A stretch of DNA of 64,000 nt from Arcobacter vandammei. Its GTDB lineage: Bacteria > Campylobacterota > Campylobacteria > Campylobacterales > Arcobacteraceae. How positions within the stretch are numbered: the first letter of the stretch is position 1; every line of letters begins with the position of its first letter. Shown one piece after another: positions 25,481-34,731 of this stretch. The position numbers were made by a program, and so were the translations under genes. The stretch is taken from the NCBI RefSeq assembly GCF_016106035.1, contig NZ_JADKPZ010000002.1:62001-126000 (forward strand), given 5' to 3'. Below the pieces are notes generated by a model, which made no database searches, was not told where the DNA came from, and worked only from the letters and a program-made list of their open reading frames with translations.

Positions 25481-27679
25481 ATGTCATATACAATAATTAC
25501 TTCAAAATTAGCAAATAAAAAAAGAGAAAAAGTAGAAAATATCTCCATTTTTAAAGATGATAAATCTTTGCATATAACATACTGCGAAGGTGATGATTTA
25601 GATAAATTTGAAGATGATATAAACTCTATTTTAGGAAAAAATAGAAGTTTTCTATATGCATTAAATAAAAGATTTATTCCTTTTTTTATCTCTTTAGCTT
25701 CTGTTTTTGTGATACTTTTAGCATTTTTAACTATTTCTATTTATGAAGATTTCTTAAAAAAGATAGTACTAGAAATGCCTGTAACATTTGGCATAAAAGA
25801 TTATATATCTTTTGGTTTTGTTCTTTTTTTATTTTTATCTTTACTTTTTATGCCAAAAATTTTAGATGCTTCTGGTAGTGAGTTTAAAAATCTTATTAGC
25901 TCTTGGTTTAATAAGGAGTTTAGAAAAATAGAAAGGTTACAACTTATCTACTCTAATTTTGATAAAAATTTAGAAATTAATCTATACAATTTTGACTTAG
26001 AAGATGAAAAACATTGGATTTGGAGTAGTTTTGTAAAAGTAATTTTAAATAATTTTACAAATATTAATTTTTATATTAGAAGCGACAAAATAGAAAATGT
26101 ACAAAATCAACTAAAAAATTTGTATATTTCAGATATAAAAATTATTAGAAATACAATATTAAAAGATAATTTTGATGTAGAGATATTATTATCAAAAAAA
26201 GAGCAAATTTTTTACTCTTTACTTCAACTTTGCTCTACAAATATTATAAAAAATAGAAGTGAAAATATATTTATCTCATTGGAACTTTTTGAATATTGTG
26301 GAAATAATTTTATCTCATATCAAGATGAAAATAAACTAAGTTTTGGTTTTCAAAGCTTCATAAATAGAAGCTTTGAAGATTTTGGTTTTTTATCTCAAGA
26401 AAAATCTTTGCAAGTTTTTTTTACTAAAAATGTAAAATTCAAAGAGCTAAATTCTCAAAAAAAAGAGCTATCACAATACCTTAGAAATCATCTTGAAAAT
26501 TGTATTTCAAAGTTTGAAAATCCAATTTCTTTGTTAATTTTATATTACTATGTAAAAGATTTAGTTTTAGATGAAAAAAGAGTTATAAAAATATTAGAAA
26601 AATTTATAAGTTCTATAAAAGAGAAGCAACAATATGAGTTAATAAATGATTATTGGTTTGATATAGCAGGTTTTATGTTTGATTCTTATGATATAAATAG
26701 TTTTGAGAATTCAACAAATTCATATTATAGAAAAATATCAATTGTGGCATTAAATGACTTGGCATTTTTATTTGAAAGAAATGGTTATTTTGAACAAGCT
26801 ATTTTAATAAATCAATATTTGTATGAGATAAACCCAAATAAATATATCCTAAATATTGGCTCTTTATATGAAAGAATGGGAAAATTTAAAAAAGCTTATA
26901 ACTCTTTGCCAAAAGAGTTAAATTTAGGAAAAAATAAAAAGCCATCTGATATAGAGATAAAATATTATCAAAGAAAATCAGCTTGGATAATTATTTCTCA
27001 AAGAGAAGAGAGCTTAAAAACTGAAGCAAAAGAGGCTTTAATAAATTTAGGAAAATTACTATTTTCTCATAATGAAGATAATGAACCATTGTGGTTGTGG
27101 CACTTTTATAATATCAAAGCAAACCTTTGTGAATGGGAAGAGAACTATGATGAAGCTATAATCTTTTATCAAAAATGTTTATCAATTCCAGCACTTGGTG
27201 CTTTTGAATATGGAGCAACTTTTGTTAATATGGCAATTTCTTATAGATTTAAATATATTTTAGAAGATAAAAAAGATGATGAAATAATAAATAAGGCTAT
27301 AAAACTTGGAAATTTAGGTGTAATTTTAAAAGATTCCGTTGGAGATAGAGATGAAATGCCAGTTGTTTTACACAATTTTGCTTTACATATTTTGTATAAA
27401 ATCTCAAAATCTTATGATGAAAAACTTTGCCTTCAAGTTTTAGAAGTTACAAATGAAGCTTTACAAATTTTAGAAGATACAAAATCTATAAAAAGATTAG
27501 GAATGGTTTTAATAGAGAATTATATTGCAAAAAGTTTATTAAAATTCGAAACCAAAGATATAGTTAGTAAGCTTGAAAAAAATATTAATAATTTTACTAA
27601 AAGTGAATTAGAACAGATAAAAACAGTTTATCAAGAGTTCAAAAAAGAGCAAAAAATAGAGGAAATCTCTTTTTTATAA
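25481..27679 (+). CDS. Large membrane protein with C-terminal TPR-like helices, unknown function
   Basis: 732 aa. Two membrane helices lie in the N-terminal third (FIPFFISLASVFVILLAFL at about 67-85 and YISFGFVLFLFLSLLFM at about 108-124). A long cytosolic region follows, and helical repeats between about 420 and 700 (NGYFEQAILINQYLYEINPN; ENYDEAIIFYQKCLSIPALG) look like tetratricopeptide repeats. No catalytic motif was recognised. Probably a scaffold or sensor; co-transcribed with the cyclotransferase-like gene. Family unknown to me. Confidence 0.75.
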   Translation: MSYTIITSKLANKKREKVENISIFKDDKSLHITYCEGDDLDKFEDDINSILGKNRSFLYALNKRFIPFFISLASVFVILLAFLTISIYEDFLKKIVLEMPVTFGIKDYISFGFVLFLFLSLLFMPKILDASGSEFKNLISSWFNKEFRKIERLQLIYSNFDKNLEINLYNFDLEDEKHWIWSSFVKVILNNFTNINFYIRSDKIENVQNQLKNLYISDIKIIRNTILKDNFDVEILLSKKEQIFYSLLQLCSTNIIKNRSENIFISLELFEYCGNNFISYQDENKLSFGFQSFINRSFEDFGFLSQEKSLQVFFTKNVKFKELNSQKKELSQYLRNHLENCISKFENPISLLILYYYVKDLVLDEKRVIKILEKFISSIKEKQQYELINDYWFDIAGFMFDSYDINSFENSTNSYYRKISIVALNDLAFLFERNGYFEQAILINQYLYEINPNKYILNIGSLYERMGKFKKAYNSLPKELNLGKNKKPSDIEIKYYQRKSAWIIISQREESLKTEAKEALINLGKLLFSHNEDNEPLWLWHFYNIKANLCEWEENYDEAIIFYQKCLSIPALGAFEYGATFVNMAISYRFKYILEDKKDDEIINKAIKLGNLGVILKDSVGDRDEMPVVLHNFALHILYKISKSYDEKLCLQVLEVTNEALQILEDTKSIKRLGMVLIENYIAKSLLKFETKDIVSKLEKNINNFTKSELEQIKTVYQEFKKEQKIEEISFL

Positions 27680-27700
27680 GTAGCTTTTTATAAAGCTACT
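27679..27700. terminator. Bidirectional terminator
   Basis: AGTAGCTTT (27679-27687), loop of four, AAAGCTACT (27692-27700), with T-rich flanks, between the convergent TPR membrane protein and the lipoprotein gene. Confidence 0.75.
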
Positions 27701-28703
27701 TTAGTTGAGATTTTGCTTTTATCTTATTTTGTAAATTCAAATTTGTTCTGTTTATTCCGTAATCAATTAAATTTTTATGTTTTATTTCCATCTTAAAATC
27801 TTTTATTGCAAAATATAGTTTATTTGCAATTTCAAGTTCATCTCTTGCTTCAAAAATAAGACCTAAATTATAAGCAACTTCATAACTTTTGCCATTTAAC
27901 TCAATATCTAAACTCTCTAAAATACTAAAAGCTATATCAAACTGGCTCTTTTCCAAATATGAAACAGCCGTTTTAAATCTCTCATTTTGCTCTTTTGTAT
28001 AGTTTTTATAATCTTTTAATTCATCAATTATCTCAACATTAAAATATATATAATTTGGTGAAATATCATTTACAAAATCTTTTGCAATCTCAAAAGCAAT
28101 TTGAGAATTTACTCTAAAACTATCACTTCTTGAGTTTAAATGGCTAGGAAAAATTGGAGAATATGAAAAATATCTATCATAACAAACATTATCACTTGAA
28201 GATTTATCATAAGTTTTTGAGAAAATAATATTATTAGTATTAGGATTTACAAGGTTTAAAGCTGTTGTTACATTATAATATTTTGTTTCACAAGGAATAT
28301 ATCTAATTTCATATTGTAAGCATTGTTTTGTTTTTGCTTTCTCATCATATCTAAAATATCTACATCTTGAAAAATCTATCTCTTCATGATAATAAACATT
28401 ATAACTTGCACTGGAGTTTAGTACTTCCCCATTTATAATAGCATCAACTCCAATAGTGTTATTTTGAATAGTAAAAACATTTTTATCATCTATAATTTTA
28501 TTTGATAAAGCATTTGCTATACTTGTTGTTTGATTTACATTGTCATTTTTTATATTAGATATTGCTACAATATTTACCTTTTGTGAAGATATTTTTGATG
28601 GCTCTAAGGCTTGAATTGTAATTTTAGGTGTACAAGCACTTATAAATATAGATACAAATATATAAGAAAAGAATAAAAATAATCTTTTAAAAATGTTTTT
28701 CAT
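27696..28703 (-). CDS. Lipoprotein with C-terminal TPR-like repeats, unknown function
   Basis: 335 aa. The signal peptide ends in the lipobox ISAC (Cys about residue 24). The N-terminal half (VNIVAISNIKNDNVNQTTSIANALSNKIIDD...VDAIINGEV) resembles the CsgG/LpoB-type fold of outer-membrane lipoproteins. The C-terminal part has two short TPR-like helix pairs (FKTAVSYLEKSQFDIAFSIL; SYEVAYNLGLIFEARDELEIANKLY). Several Cys pairs in the middle (CRYFRYDEKAKTKQC; IPCETKYY) could form periplasmic disulfides. Stand-alone gene. Role unknown. Confidence 0.7.
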   Translation of the reverse strand: MKNIFKRLFLFFSYIFVSIFISACTPKITIQALEPSKISSQKVNIVAISNIKNDNVNQTTSIANALSNKIIDDKNVFTIQNNTIGVDAIINGEVLNSSASYNVYYHEEIDFSRCRYFRYDEKAKTKQCLQYEIRYIPCETKYYNVTTALNLVNPNTNNIIFSKTYDKSSSDNVCYDRYFSYSPIFPSHLNSRSDSFRVNSQIAFEIAKDFVNDISPNYIYFNVEIIDELKDYKNYTKEQNERFKTAVSYLEKSQFDIAFSILESLDIELNGKSYEVAYNLGLIFEARDELEIANKLYFAIKDFKMEIKHKNLIDYGINRTNLNLQNKIKAKSQLK

Positions 28704-28762
28704 AGTAATCCTTTTGAAAATATTATATAATATTTGTATAAAAATAATTTTAAAGGTCTGTA

Positions 28763-29830
28763 TTGAATTTACTAACTAGAATGAATCAAAAATTTGGAAT
28801 AGGGCTTATCTTAATTGTTATAATTTCTGTCCATATTTTTATTATTTTCGCCAACTCCTTTGTTATTAAATATGCTATTTATTCTATTGAAGATGATGCA
28901 ACACTACTAAATAGAAGTGGAATGATAAGAGGTGGAGTTCAAAGAATTGTAAAACTAGAACTAGATAATCAAGATACTGCAAAGGATAGAGAAATTATAG
29001 ATAATATTTTTAATGAATTTTTAGTTGAAGACAAATATAAACTTGTTGGTTCTTCAATGTTTAGTTTTATTATTAAATTAGAACTTTTAAAGATAGAATG
29101 GGATAATTTAAAAAATATTATAGATAAATATGAAGTTACAAAAAGTGAAGAAAATAAGAAAAGTCTAATAAAACAAAGTGAGGTTTTTTGGAAATATTCA
29201 GAAGATACTCTATTTATTTTATCTGAAATTTCTACAAAAAAAACATATATTTTAAATACAACATTTTTTATTTTTATAGTAGATTTTTTTCTCCTTATTT
29301 TTGTTATTTTTCTAATAAATGCAAAAATAAGAAGAAAACTTGAAATTCTATCAAGAATTGACCCTTTAACAAAAACTTTCAATAGAAATGTGTTTAACGA
29401 AACTATGGATTATGAAATAGAGTTAAACAAAAGATATGAAAATAATTTAGGTTTTATTTTACTTGATATAGATCTTTTTAAAATTATAAATGATACTTTT
29501 GGTCATGATAAAGGTGATTTTGTATTAAAAAATCTCGCTTCACTTTTAAAAAATAGTATAAGAAAAAATGACAAACTATTTAGAGTAGGTGGAGAAGAGT
29601 TTGTTATTGTTGCAAAAAATATAAAAAATATGAATGAACTTGAAAATTTTGCAAATAAATTAAGAGTTGAAGTTGAAAACTTTGATTTTGGTCTAAAACA
29701 AAAAGTTACAATAAGCCTTGGAGCAACAACTTTAGTTCCTAATGATGAAAAAGAAAATGTATTTAAACGAGCAGATGAAGCCTTGTATAAATCAAAAGAA
29801 AATGGAAGAAATCGAGTAACAATTTTCTAA
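28763..29830 (+). CDS. Membrane diguanylate cyclase (GGDEF)
   Basis: 355 aa. A membrane helix at 15-37 and another at about 170-190 bracket a periplasmic sensor region. That region contains LLNRSGMIRGGVQRIVKLEL, similar to the helical N-box of PilJ/NarX-type sensors. The C-terminal GGDEF domain has DPLTKTFNRNVF, GFILLDIDLFKIINDTFGH and an active-site motif GGEEF (RVGGEEFVIV), which is competent for cyclic-di-GMP synthesis. It starts at TTG 28763 after AAAGGT. The signal sensed is unknown. Confidence 0.88.
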   Translation: MNLLTRMNQKFGIGLILIVIISVHIFIIFANSFVIKYAIYSIEDDATLLNRSGMIRGGVQRIVKLELDNQDTAKDREIIDNIFNEFLVEDKYKLVGSSMFSFIIKLELLKIEWDNLKNIIDKYEVTKSEENKKSLIKQSEVFWKYSEDTLFILSEISTKKTYILNTTFFIFIVDFFLLIFVIFLINAKIRRKLEILSRIDPLTKTFNRNVFNETMDYEIELNKRYENNLGFILLDIDLFKIINDTFGHDKGDFVLKNLASLLKNSIRKNDKLFRVGGEEFVIVAKNIKNMNELENFANKLRVEVENFDFGLKQKVTISLGATTLVPNDEKENVFKRADEALYKSKENGRNRVTIF

Positions 29831-29851
29831 AAAAAGTATATAATAATCTTT

Positions 29852-31081
29852 ATGATTATTAATACTTTAAAAAATAGTGAATTTAAAACCATACTTTTAT
29901 TAATTTTTTTAATTTTTGTAAATCTTTCTATTGAATATAGTAGATTTATGGATTTTAAAAATAGTGATATTTTTGAACTTAAAGCAGAAGTAATAAATAT
30001 CTACAAAAAAGATGATTTTGATATTATAAAGTTAAAAACTTCAAATTTTGAATTCTTCTCTAAAGTAGGAAAAAATGAGAACTTAAAGAAATTAGATTTG
30101 ATTTATTGTGCTATTGATAGCAGAAAAATCGATTTTATCTCTTATTTAAGAGGTTTTTATACTCATATTTTATATTTTGAGAAATTAGAAAAACCCATTG
30201 GTTTTAAAGAAAATATCATAAAAAATGTAGAAGAGAATCATAAAGATGAGCTTGTAATTGAACTTTTTAATGCTCTTTTTTTAGCAGTTGCTGTTTCTAG
30301 CGAATTAAGAGATATTATTACAGCATATGGAATTGCCCATGTTGTAGCACTTTCTGGCTTTCATTTGGTGGTTTTGTCCTTTGTGATATATTGGATTTTA
30401 TATTTTCCATACTCATATTTTCACCAAAAATATTTTCCATATAGAAACAAAAGATTTGATATTATGATTATAATAACTTTTATTTTATTCTACTATTTGC
30501 TTTTAACAGATATTGTACCTTCTTTACTAAGGGCTTTTGTTCTTTTTTGCTTAGGTATTTTTTTATTAAGAAGCAATATAAAAATAATTTCTTATATGAC
30601 TCTTTTTTATACATTTTTGATAGTTATTGCACTTTCCCCACAATATATTTTCTCAATTGGATTTTGGTTCTCTATTTTTGCAGTTTTTTATATCTATTTA
30701 TTTTTACAATATTTTCAAAACTATAATAAATGGTTTTTATATATCTTTTTTAATATATGGATGTTTTTAATATTTAATCCTATTGTTCACTATTTTTTTG
30801 CCCAAACAGCTTTGGAACAGTTTTATTCAATACCAATTACAATATTTTTTAATATATTTTACCCTGCTGAGATTTTTGCACATCTTTTTAATTTATCTAG
30901 TTATTTTGATAATTATTTAAATATATTTTTAAATCATAAAATTGATATTTATATGATAAAAACACCATTTTGGCTATTTTTCTTATATATTATTTTCTCT
31001 TTTTTGTCAGTTTTTAATAAAATTGCTTTTATTATCTTAAATTTTTTAATGTTAGCTTTTAATTTTTATCTATATTTTTAA
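29852..31081 (+). CDS. ComEC/Rec2-related membrane protein
   Basis: 409 aa with many membrane helices. The competence core region is recognisable: AYGIAHVVALSGFHLVVLSF (usual ATGxxHLLAISGxH), then TDIVPSLLRAFVLFCLGIF and FSIGFWFSIFAVFYI. An OB-like N-terminal domain precedes it (ELKAEVINIYKKDDFDIIKLKTS). The C-terminal metallo-beta-lactamase domain of long ComEC proteins is absent, as is common in this phylum. It would move single-stranded DNA across the inner membrane during natural transformation. It follows the diguanylate cyclase closely. Confidence 0.87.
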   Translation: MIINTLKNSEFKTILLLIFLIFVNLSIEYSRFMDFKNSDIFELKAEVINIYKKDDFDIIKLKTSNFEFFSKVGKNENLKKLDLIYCAIDSRKIDFISYLRGFYTHILYFEKLEKPIGFKENIIKNVEENHKDELVIELFNALFLAVAVSSELRDIITAYGIAHVVALSGFHLVVLSFVIYWILYFPYSYFHQKYFPYRNKRFDIMIIITFILFYYLLLTDIVPSLLRAFVLFCLGIFLLRSNIKIISYMTLFYTFLIVIALSPQYIFSIGFWFSIFAVFYIYLFLQYFQNYNKWFLYIFFNIWMFLIFNPIVHYFFAQTALEQFYSIPITIFFNIFYPAEIFAHLFNLSSYFDNYLNIFLNHKIDIYMIKTPFWLFFLYIIFSFLSVFNKIAFIILNFLMLAFNFYLYF

Positions 31082-31083
31082 AA

Positions 31084-31105
31084 CTATTGGAAAAATTTCC
31101 AATAG
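31084..31105. terminator. Bidirectional terminator
   Basis: CTATTGGAAA (31084-31093) and TTTCCAATAG (31096-31105) form a near-continuous palindrome between the convergent comEC-like and GGDEF genes, flanked by A and T runs. Confidence 0.75.
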
Positions 31106-31107
31106 CT

Positions 31108-32223
31108 TTAAAATTCCATTCCATTTTCTAAAATAATTTTATTTCTTCCAGAATTTTTTGCTTCATAAAGTAGTTTATCTGCCTTAGAAATAGCATCATC
31201 ATAACTTGCATAAGTACTTCTAATTGTAACACCAGCCGAGAAAGTAACTTTTAAATGCTTATCTTTGTAAACAAAGCTATTTTCAGTAACTATTGATTTT
31301 ATTCTTTTTAAAAAAAGTAAAAGCTCTTTTGTCTCTTTAAAATGTACAATTGCAACAAACTCTTCTCCACCATATCTTCCAACAATGTCCAAATCCCTAA
31401 TACTTTTATTTAAAATTTTCCCAAAAGTAGAAAGAACAACATCTCCGCCTTCGTGTCCAAAAGTATCATTTATCTTTTTGAAATGATCAATATCAAAGAA
31501 AATAACAGCATATTGAGTACCCATTCTAGTAAATGAGCTATCTATTCTTTTTAGCTCTTCAAAAAAGGTTTTTCTTGTTAAAAGACCAGTTAAATGATCT
31601 CTCATACTCTCATTTTTTGTTTTATTTAGTTCATCTTCAAGACTTTTTATCTTATCTTCAAGTTCTTGAACTTTTGTTTTTCCTGATTGAAGTTTATTTG
31701 AAACACTATTCATCTCCTCTTCTATTGATGAAGCAGCATTTATAAGTTCTGTTTGGATTTTTGCAAGAGTATCCAAATTTGAATTATCTATATCAATTGA
31801 TTTTAATTTCTCTTTTATATTTAATACATTTTTTGAGCCATTTCCACTACTTGAAATTGCTTCATTTAAAAACTCTTCCATTATCAAAACAAGTTTTGAA
31901 ATATCTGAAGTCTTTTCAATAATTACTTTTTTATCTTTCTCAAATCTTTGAGCGATAAATTGTTCGATTTTTTCTTGAATATTTTTATCAAAAATCAAAT
32001 CTTCATTTTTCTCAATAGATAAGAATAGTTCTTCAAGCTCTTTATTCTCATCTTGACTAATCGAAGGAATCAAAGATTGTTTTAAAATATTTACTAAAAC
32101 CTTAACATTTTTTGCTGGAATTCTTTTTAGTAAAAGAGAGATTAATCCCTCATTTGAGTCTATATTATTTTTTTCAACTTCTAATTTTTCTAATTCACAA
32201 AGCTTATTAAAGAATTCTTTCAT
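31108..32223 (-). CDS. Soluble diguanylate cyclase with coiled coil
   Basis: 371 aa, no membrane segment. The first 200 residues are helical, ending in a long coiled coil (SSIEEEMNSVSNKLQSGKTK ... LEDKIKSLEDELNKTKNES). The GGDEF domain follows, with DHLTGLLTRKTFFEELKRID, AVIFFDIDHFKKINDTFGHEGGD and an intact GGEEF motif (RYGGEEFVAIV). It should make cyclic-di-GMP; dimerisation through the coiled coil probably sets activity. Three bases separate it from the upstream yqeY-like gene, so they share a transcript. Confidence 0.9.
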   Translation of the reverse strand: MKEFFNKLCELEKLEVEKNNIDSNEGLISLLLKRIPAKNVKVLVNILKQSLIPSISQDENKELEELFLSIEKNEDLIFDKNIQEKIEQFIAQRFEKDKKVIIEKTSDISKLVLIMEEFLNEAISSSGNGSKNVLNIKEKLKSIDIDNSNLDTLAKIQTELINAASSIEEEMNSVSNKLQSGKTKVQELEDKIKSLEDELNKTKNESMRDHLTGLLTRKTFFEELKRIDSSFTRMGTQYAVIFFDIDHFKKINDTFGHEGGDVVLSTFGKILNKSIRDLDIVGRYGGEEFVAIVHFKETKELLLFLKRIKSIVTENSFVYKDKHLKVTFSAGVTIRSTYASYDDAISKADKLLYEAKNSGRNKIILENGMEF

Positions 32224-32226
32224 TTT

Positions 32227-32670
32227 TTATCCTAAAAGTTTTTTTACCATTTCATTTATTCTTTTTCCATCAGCAACACCAGCAAATTTCTTTGAAGCTG
32301 CCCCCATAACTTTACCCATATCTTTTAAATTAGTAGCTCCTGTTTGGCTAATTACCTCTTTCATTCCAGCTTCTAGTTCATTATCACTTAACTGTTTTGG
32401 TAAATATAACATAAATACATCTACTTGGCTTTGCTCTTTTTCTACTAAATCATTTCTATTTGCAGCACTATATTGAGCTATTGCCTCTTCTCTTTGTTTT
32501 ATACCTTTTTGAATAAGTTTTACTACTTCAGCATCATCTAAAACTCTTCTTTCATCAACCTCAATTTGTTTTATCATAGTATTAATTGCTCTTATGGAGT
32601 CTCTTTTTACTACCTCTTTATCTCTCATTGCTTGTTTTAAATCTTCATTTAATTTCTCTTTTAAACTCAT
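32227..32670 (-). CDS. GatB/YqeY domain protein
   Basis: A 147-aa YqeY-type helical protein: MSLKEKLNEDLKQAMRDKEVVKRDSIRAI, IKQREEAIAQY, DVFMLYLPKQLSDNELE and the C-terminal GAASKKFAGVADGKRINEMVKKLL. The domain is the same as the tail of GatB, the amidotransferase that forms Gln-tRNA, and is thought to touch tRNA; the stand-alone protein's role is not fixed. It lies between the ABC-F ATPase gene and a diguanylate cyclase gene on the same strand. Confidence 0.92.
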   Translation of the reverse strand: MSLKEKLNEDLKQAMRDKEVVKRDSIRAINTMIKQIEVDERRVLDDAEVVKLIQKGIKQREEAIAQYSAANRNDLVEKEQSQVDVFMLYLPKQLSDNELEAGMKEVISQTGATNLKDMGKVMGAASKKFAGVADGKRINEMVKKLLG

Positions 32671-32706
32671 GTTTTATACTCCTTTTTTAAATTTTATTAT
32701 ACTTTT

Positions 32707-34656
32707 TTAAGAGTTAAAACTCTCAATTTTCTCTTCAAGTTCTAAAAATTTCTCAACTTTCTCTTCATAAATTGCTTTTACCTCTTCAAGCTCATTTGAA
32801 AGGGCAACAATTCCTATTTTTTCATAGCATTTTGGATCTGCCAAACAAGAGTTTAACTCTTCTATTTTCTCTTCCAATTTTTCTAACTCTTGTGGTAAAC
32901 TATCATATTCTCTTTGGTCTTTATATGATAATTTCGTCTGTTTTTTAGGAGTATTTTCTATTTTTGGAGTGTTTTTCTCTTTTTCTATTTCAAACTCCAA
33001 AGAGTCAAGCTCTTTTAACTCTTTTTCTATTTGTAAATACTCGCTATATGGCTGAAAACTCTCAATAATATTTCCATTTCCTGTAAATACATATAGTTTT
33101 TTTGCAATTTTATCTACAAAATATCTATCGTGAGATACGAAAATCAAAGCTCCTTGAAAGTTTTGTAAATACTCTTCTAAAATATTTATTGTAGGAATAT
33201 CTAAATCATTTGTAGGCTCATCAAGTATCATACAATCAACTCTTTTTGTAAAAAGTAGGGCAAGAGCAACACGATTTTTTTCTCCACCACTTAAAACTCC
33301 AACTTTTTTATCCAAATACTCTTTTGGAAACAAAAAGTTTTTCAAATATCCATAAACATGCAGGTTTCTTCCATCATCAAGGACAACTCTATCTCCACCA
33401 TTTGGACAAAAAATCTCCATAATAGTTTTATTATCATCAAGCATTTCTCGCTGTTGGTCAAAATATCCTATGTTAAAATCTCCTTTTTTGAAGCTTCCAC
33501 TATCGATTTTTAGTTTTTCCATAAAGATTTTTAGAAGTGTTGATTTTCCACTTCCATTTGGTCCAACAATGGCAATTGTATCTTTTTGCAAAATTCTTGC
33601 TGTAAAGTCCTTGATTAGCTCTTTATCTCCCAAAGATTTATAAATATTATCAAGCTCATAAAGCATTTTTTTTCTATTTTGTTGTTTCTCATCGCTATTA
33701 AAACTTTTTTGCTCTCTTTGAAGCTCTAAGCTCATTTTTCTTATAGCTGCTGGATTTGATTTTGCTTTTTGTTTTAAGTCAAAATATTCTGCTTTTCTTC
33801 TTTCATTTCTTTTTCGCCTAGCAGTTACTCCGTGTTGCATCCAGTGGGCTTCTTGCTTTACAAGTCGCAAGAGATTTTCGTGTTCTTTTTGCATATTTGA
33901 TAGTATTTGTGCTTTTTGCTCCAAATATGAAGAGTAGCCACCACTAAATTTTCTTAACTCCCCACCATCAACTTCTACAACATTTGTCGCAATATTATCT
34001 ATAAAATATCTATCGTGAGAGATGAAAAGTAGGGTGAAGTTGTTTTTCAAAAGTAGCTCTTCCAAAAACTCAACCATATAAACATCAAGGTGGTTTGTAG
34101 GCTCATCAAGAAGTAAAACATCAGGTTTTTTCAAAATTAATCCAGCTAAACTAACTCGTCTTTGCTCTCCACCACTTAAGAGATTTACATCTTTATTTTC
34201 ATACTGTTTTAGCTGAAATTCAACTAAAACTCTCTCTATCATATTTTCTAAATCCCAAGCATTGTGAAAGTCTAAAAATGAGGCTAAATCACTTTGTTTT
34301 CGCAAGAGTTCTTCATTTTCATACTCAGTTATTAGTCTATTTGTGATTTCTTCGTACTTTGTTTTTGCAGCTTTAAGCTCTACAAGTTGATTTTCAATAG
34401 CATCTCTTACAGATAAATTTACTTCAAATTTTGGTTGCTGGTCTAGCATCTCTATTTTTATACTTCTATCAATAGCCATTTCACCGCTATCAGGTTCTAC
34501 ACTTTTCATAATTATTTTAAAAAGTGTAGATTTCCCTTGTCCATTTTGTCCAATAACTGCAACTCTTTGCCCACTTTGTAAAGTAAAGTTTGCATCTTTT
34601 AAAATAACTTTTATATCATATTGCTTAGAAATGTTTTGTAAATCAATTAGTGCCAT
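32707..34656 (-). CDS. ABC-F family ATPase (Uup-like)
   Basis: 649 aa with two ABC domains. The first has GQNGQGKST, LSGGEQRRVSLAG and LLLDEPTNHLD; the second has GPNGSGKST, LSGGEKNRVALAL and MILDEPTNDLD. A charged linker lies between them (HWMQHGVTARRKRNERRKAE), and a C-terminal coiled coil (LPQELEKLEEKIEELNSC) resembles the DNA-binding tail of Uup. No membrane segment is present. ABC-F proteins act on ribosomes, and Uup is also tied to DNA and branch-migration effects; the exact role here is unknown. Confidence 0.93.
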   Translation of the reverse strand: MALIDLQNISKQYDIKVILKDANFTLQSGQRVAVIGQNGQGKSTLFKIIMKSVEPDSGEMAIDRSIKIEMLDQQPKFEVNLSVRDAIENQLVELKAAKTKYEEITNRLITEYENEELLRKQSDLASFLDFHNAWDLENMIERVLVEFQLKQYENKDVNLLSGGEQRRVSLAGLILKKPDVLLLDEPTNHLDVYMVEFLEELLLKNNFTLLFISHDRYFIDNIATNVVEVDGGELRKFSGGYSSYLEQKAQILSNMQKEHENLLRLVKQEAHWMQHGVTARRKRNERRKAEYFDLKQKAKSNPAAIRKMSLELQREQKSFNSDEKQQNRKKMLYELDNIYKSLGDKELIKDFTARILQKDTIAIVGPNGSGKSTLLKIFMEKLKIDSGSFKKGDFNIGYFDQQREMLDDNKTIMEIFCPNGGDRVVLDDGRNLHVYGYLKNFLFPKEYLDKKVGVLSGGEKNRVALALLFTKRVDCMILDEPTNDLDIPTINILEEYLQNFQGALIFVSHDRYFVDKIAKKLYVFTGNGNIIESFQPYSEYLQIEKELKELDSLEFEIEKEKNTPKIENTPKKQTKLSYKDQREYDSLPQELEKLEEKIEELNSCLADPKCYEKIGIVALSNELEEVKAIYEEKVEKFLELEEKIESFNS

Positions 34657-34731
34657 AGTAAAATACCTTTAATTTTTAGAGCATAGATTTTATCTAAAAA
34701 AGGGTTAAATAGCACAAAAGGATTAAATAAA

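Noticed and set aside
28969-29382. A 137-codon minus-strand ORF inside the diguanylate cyclase gene
   Set aside because: It is fully covered by a well-supported GGDEF gene on the other strand, and its product shows no family motif.
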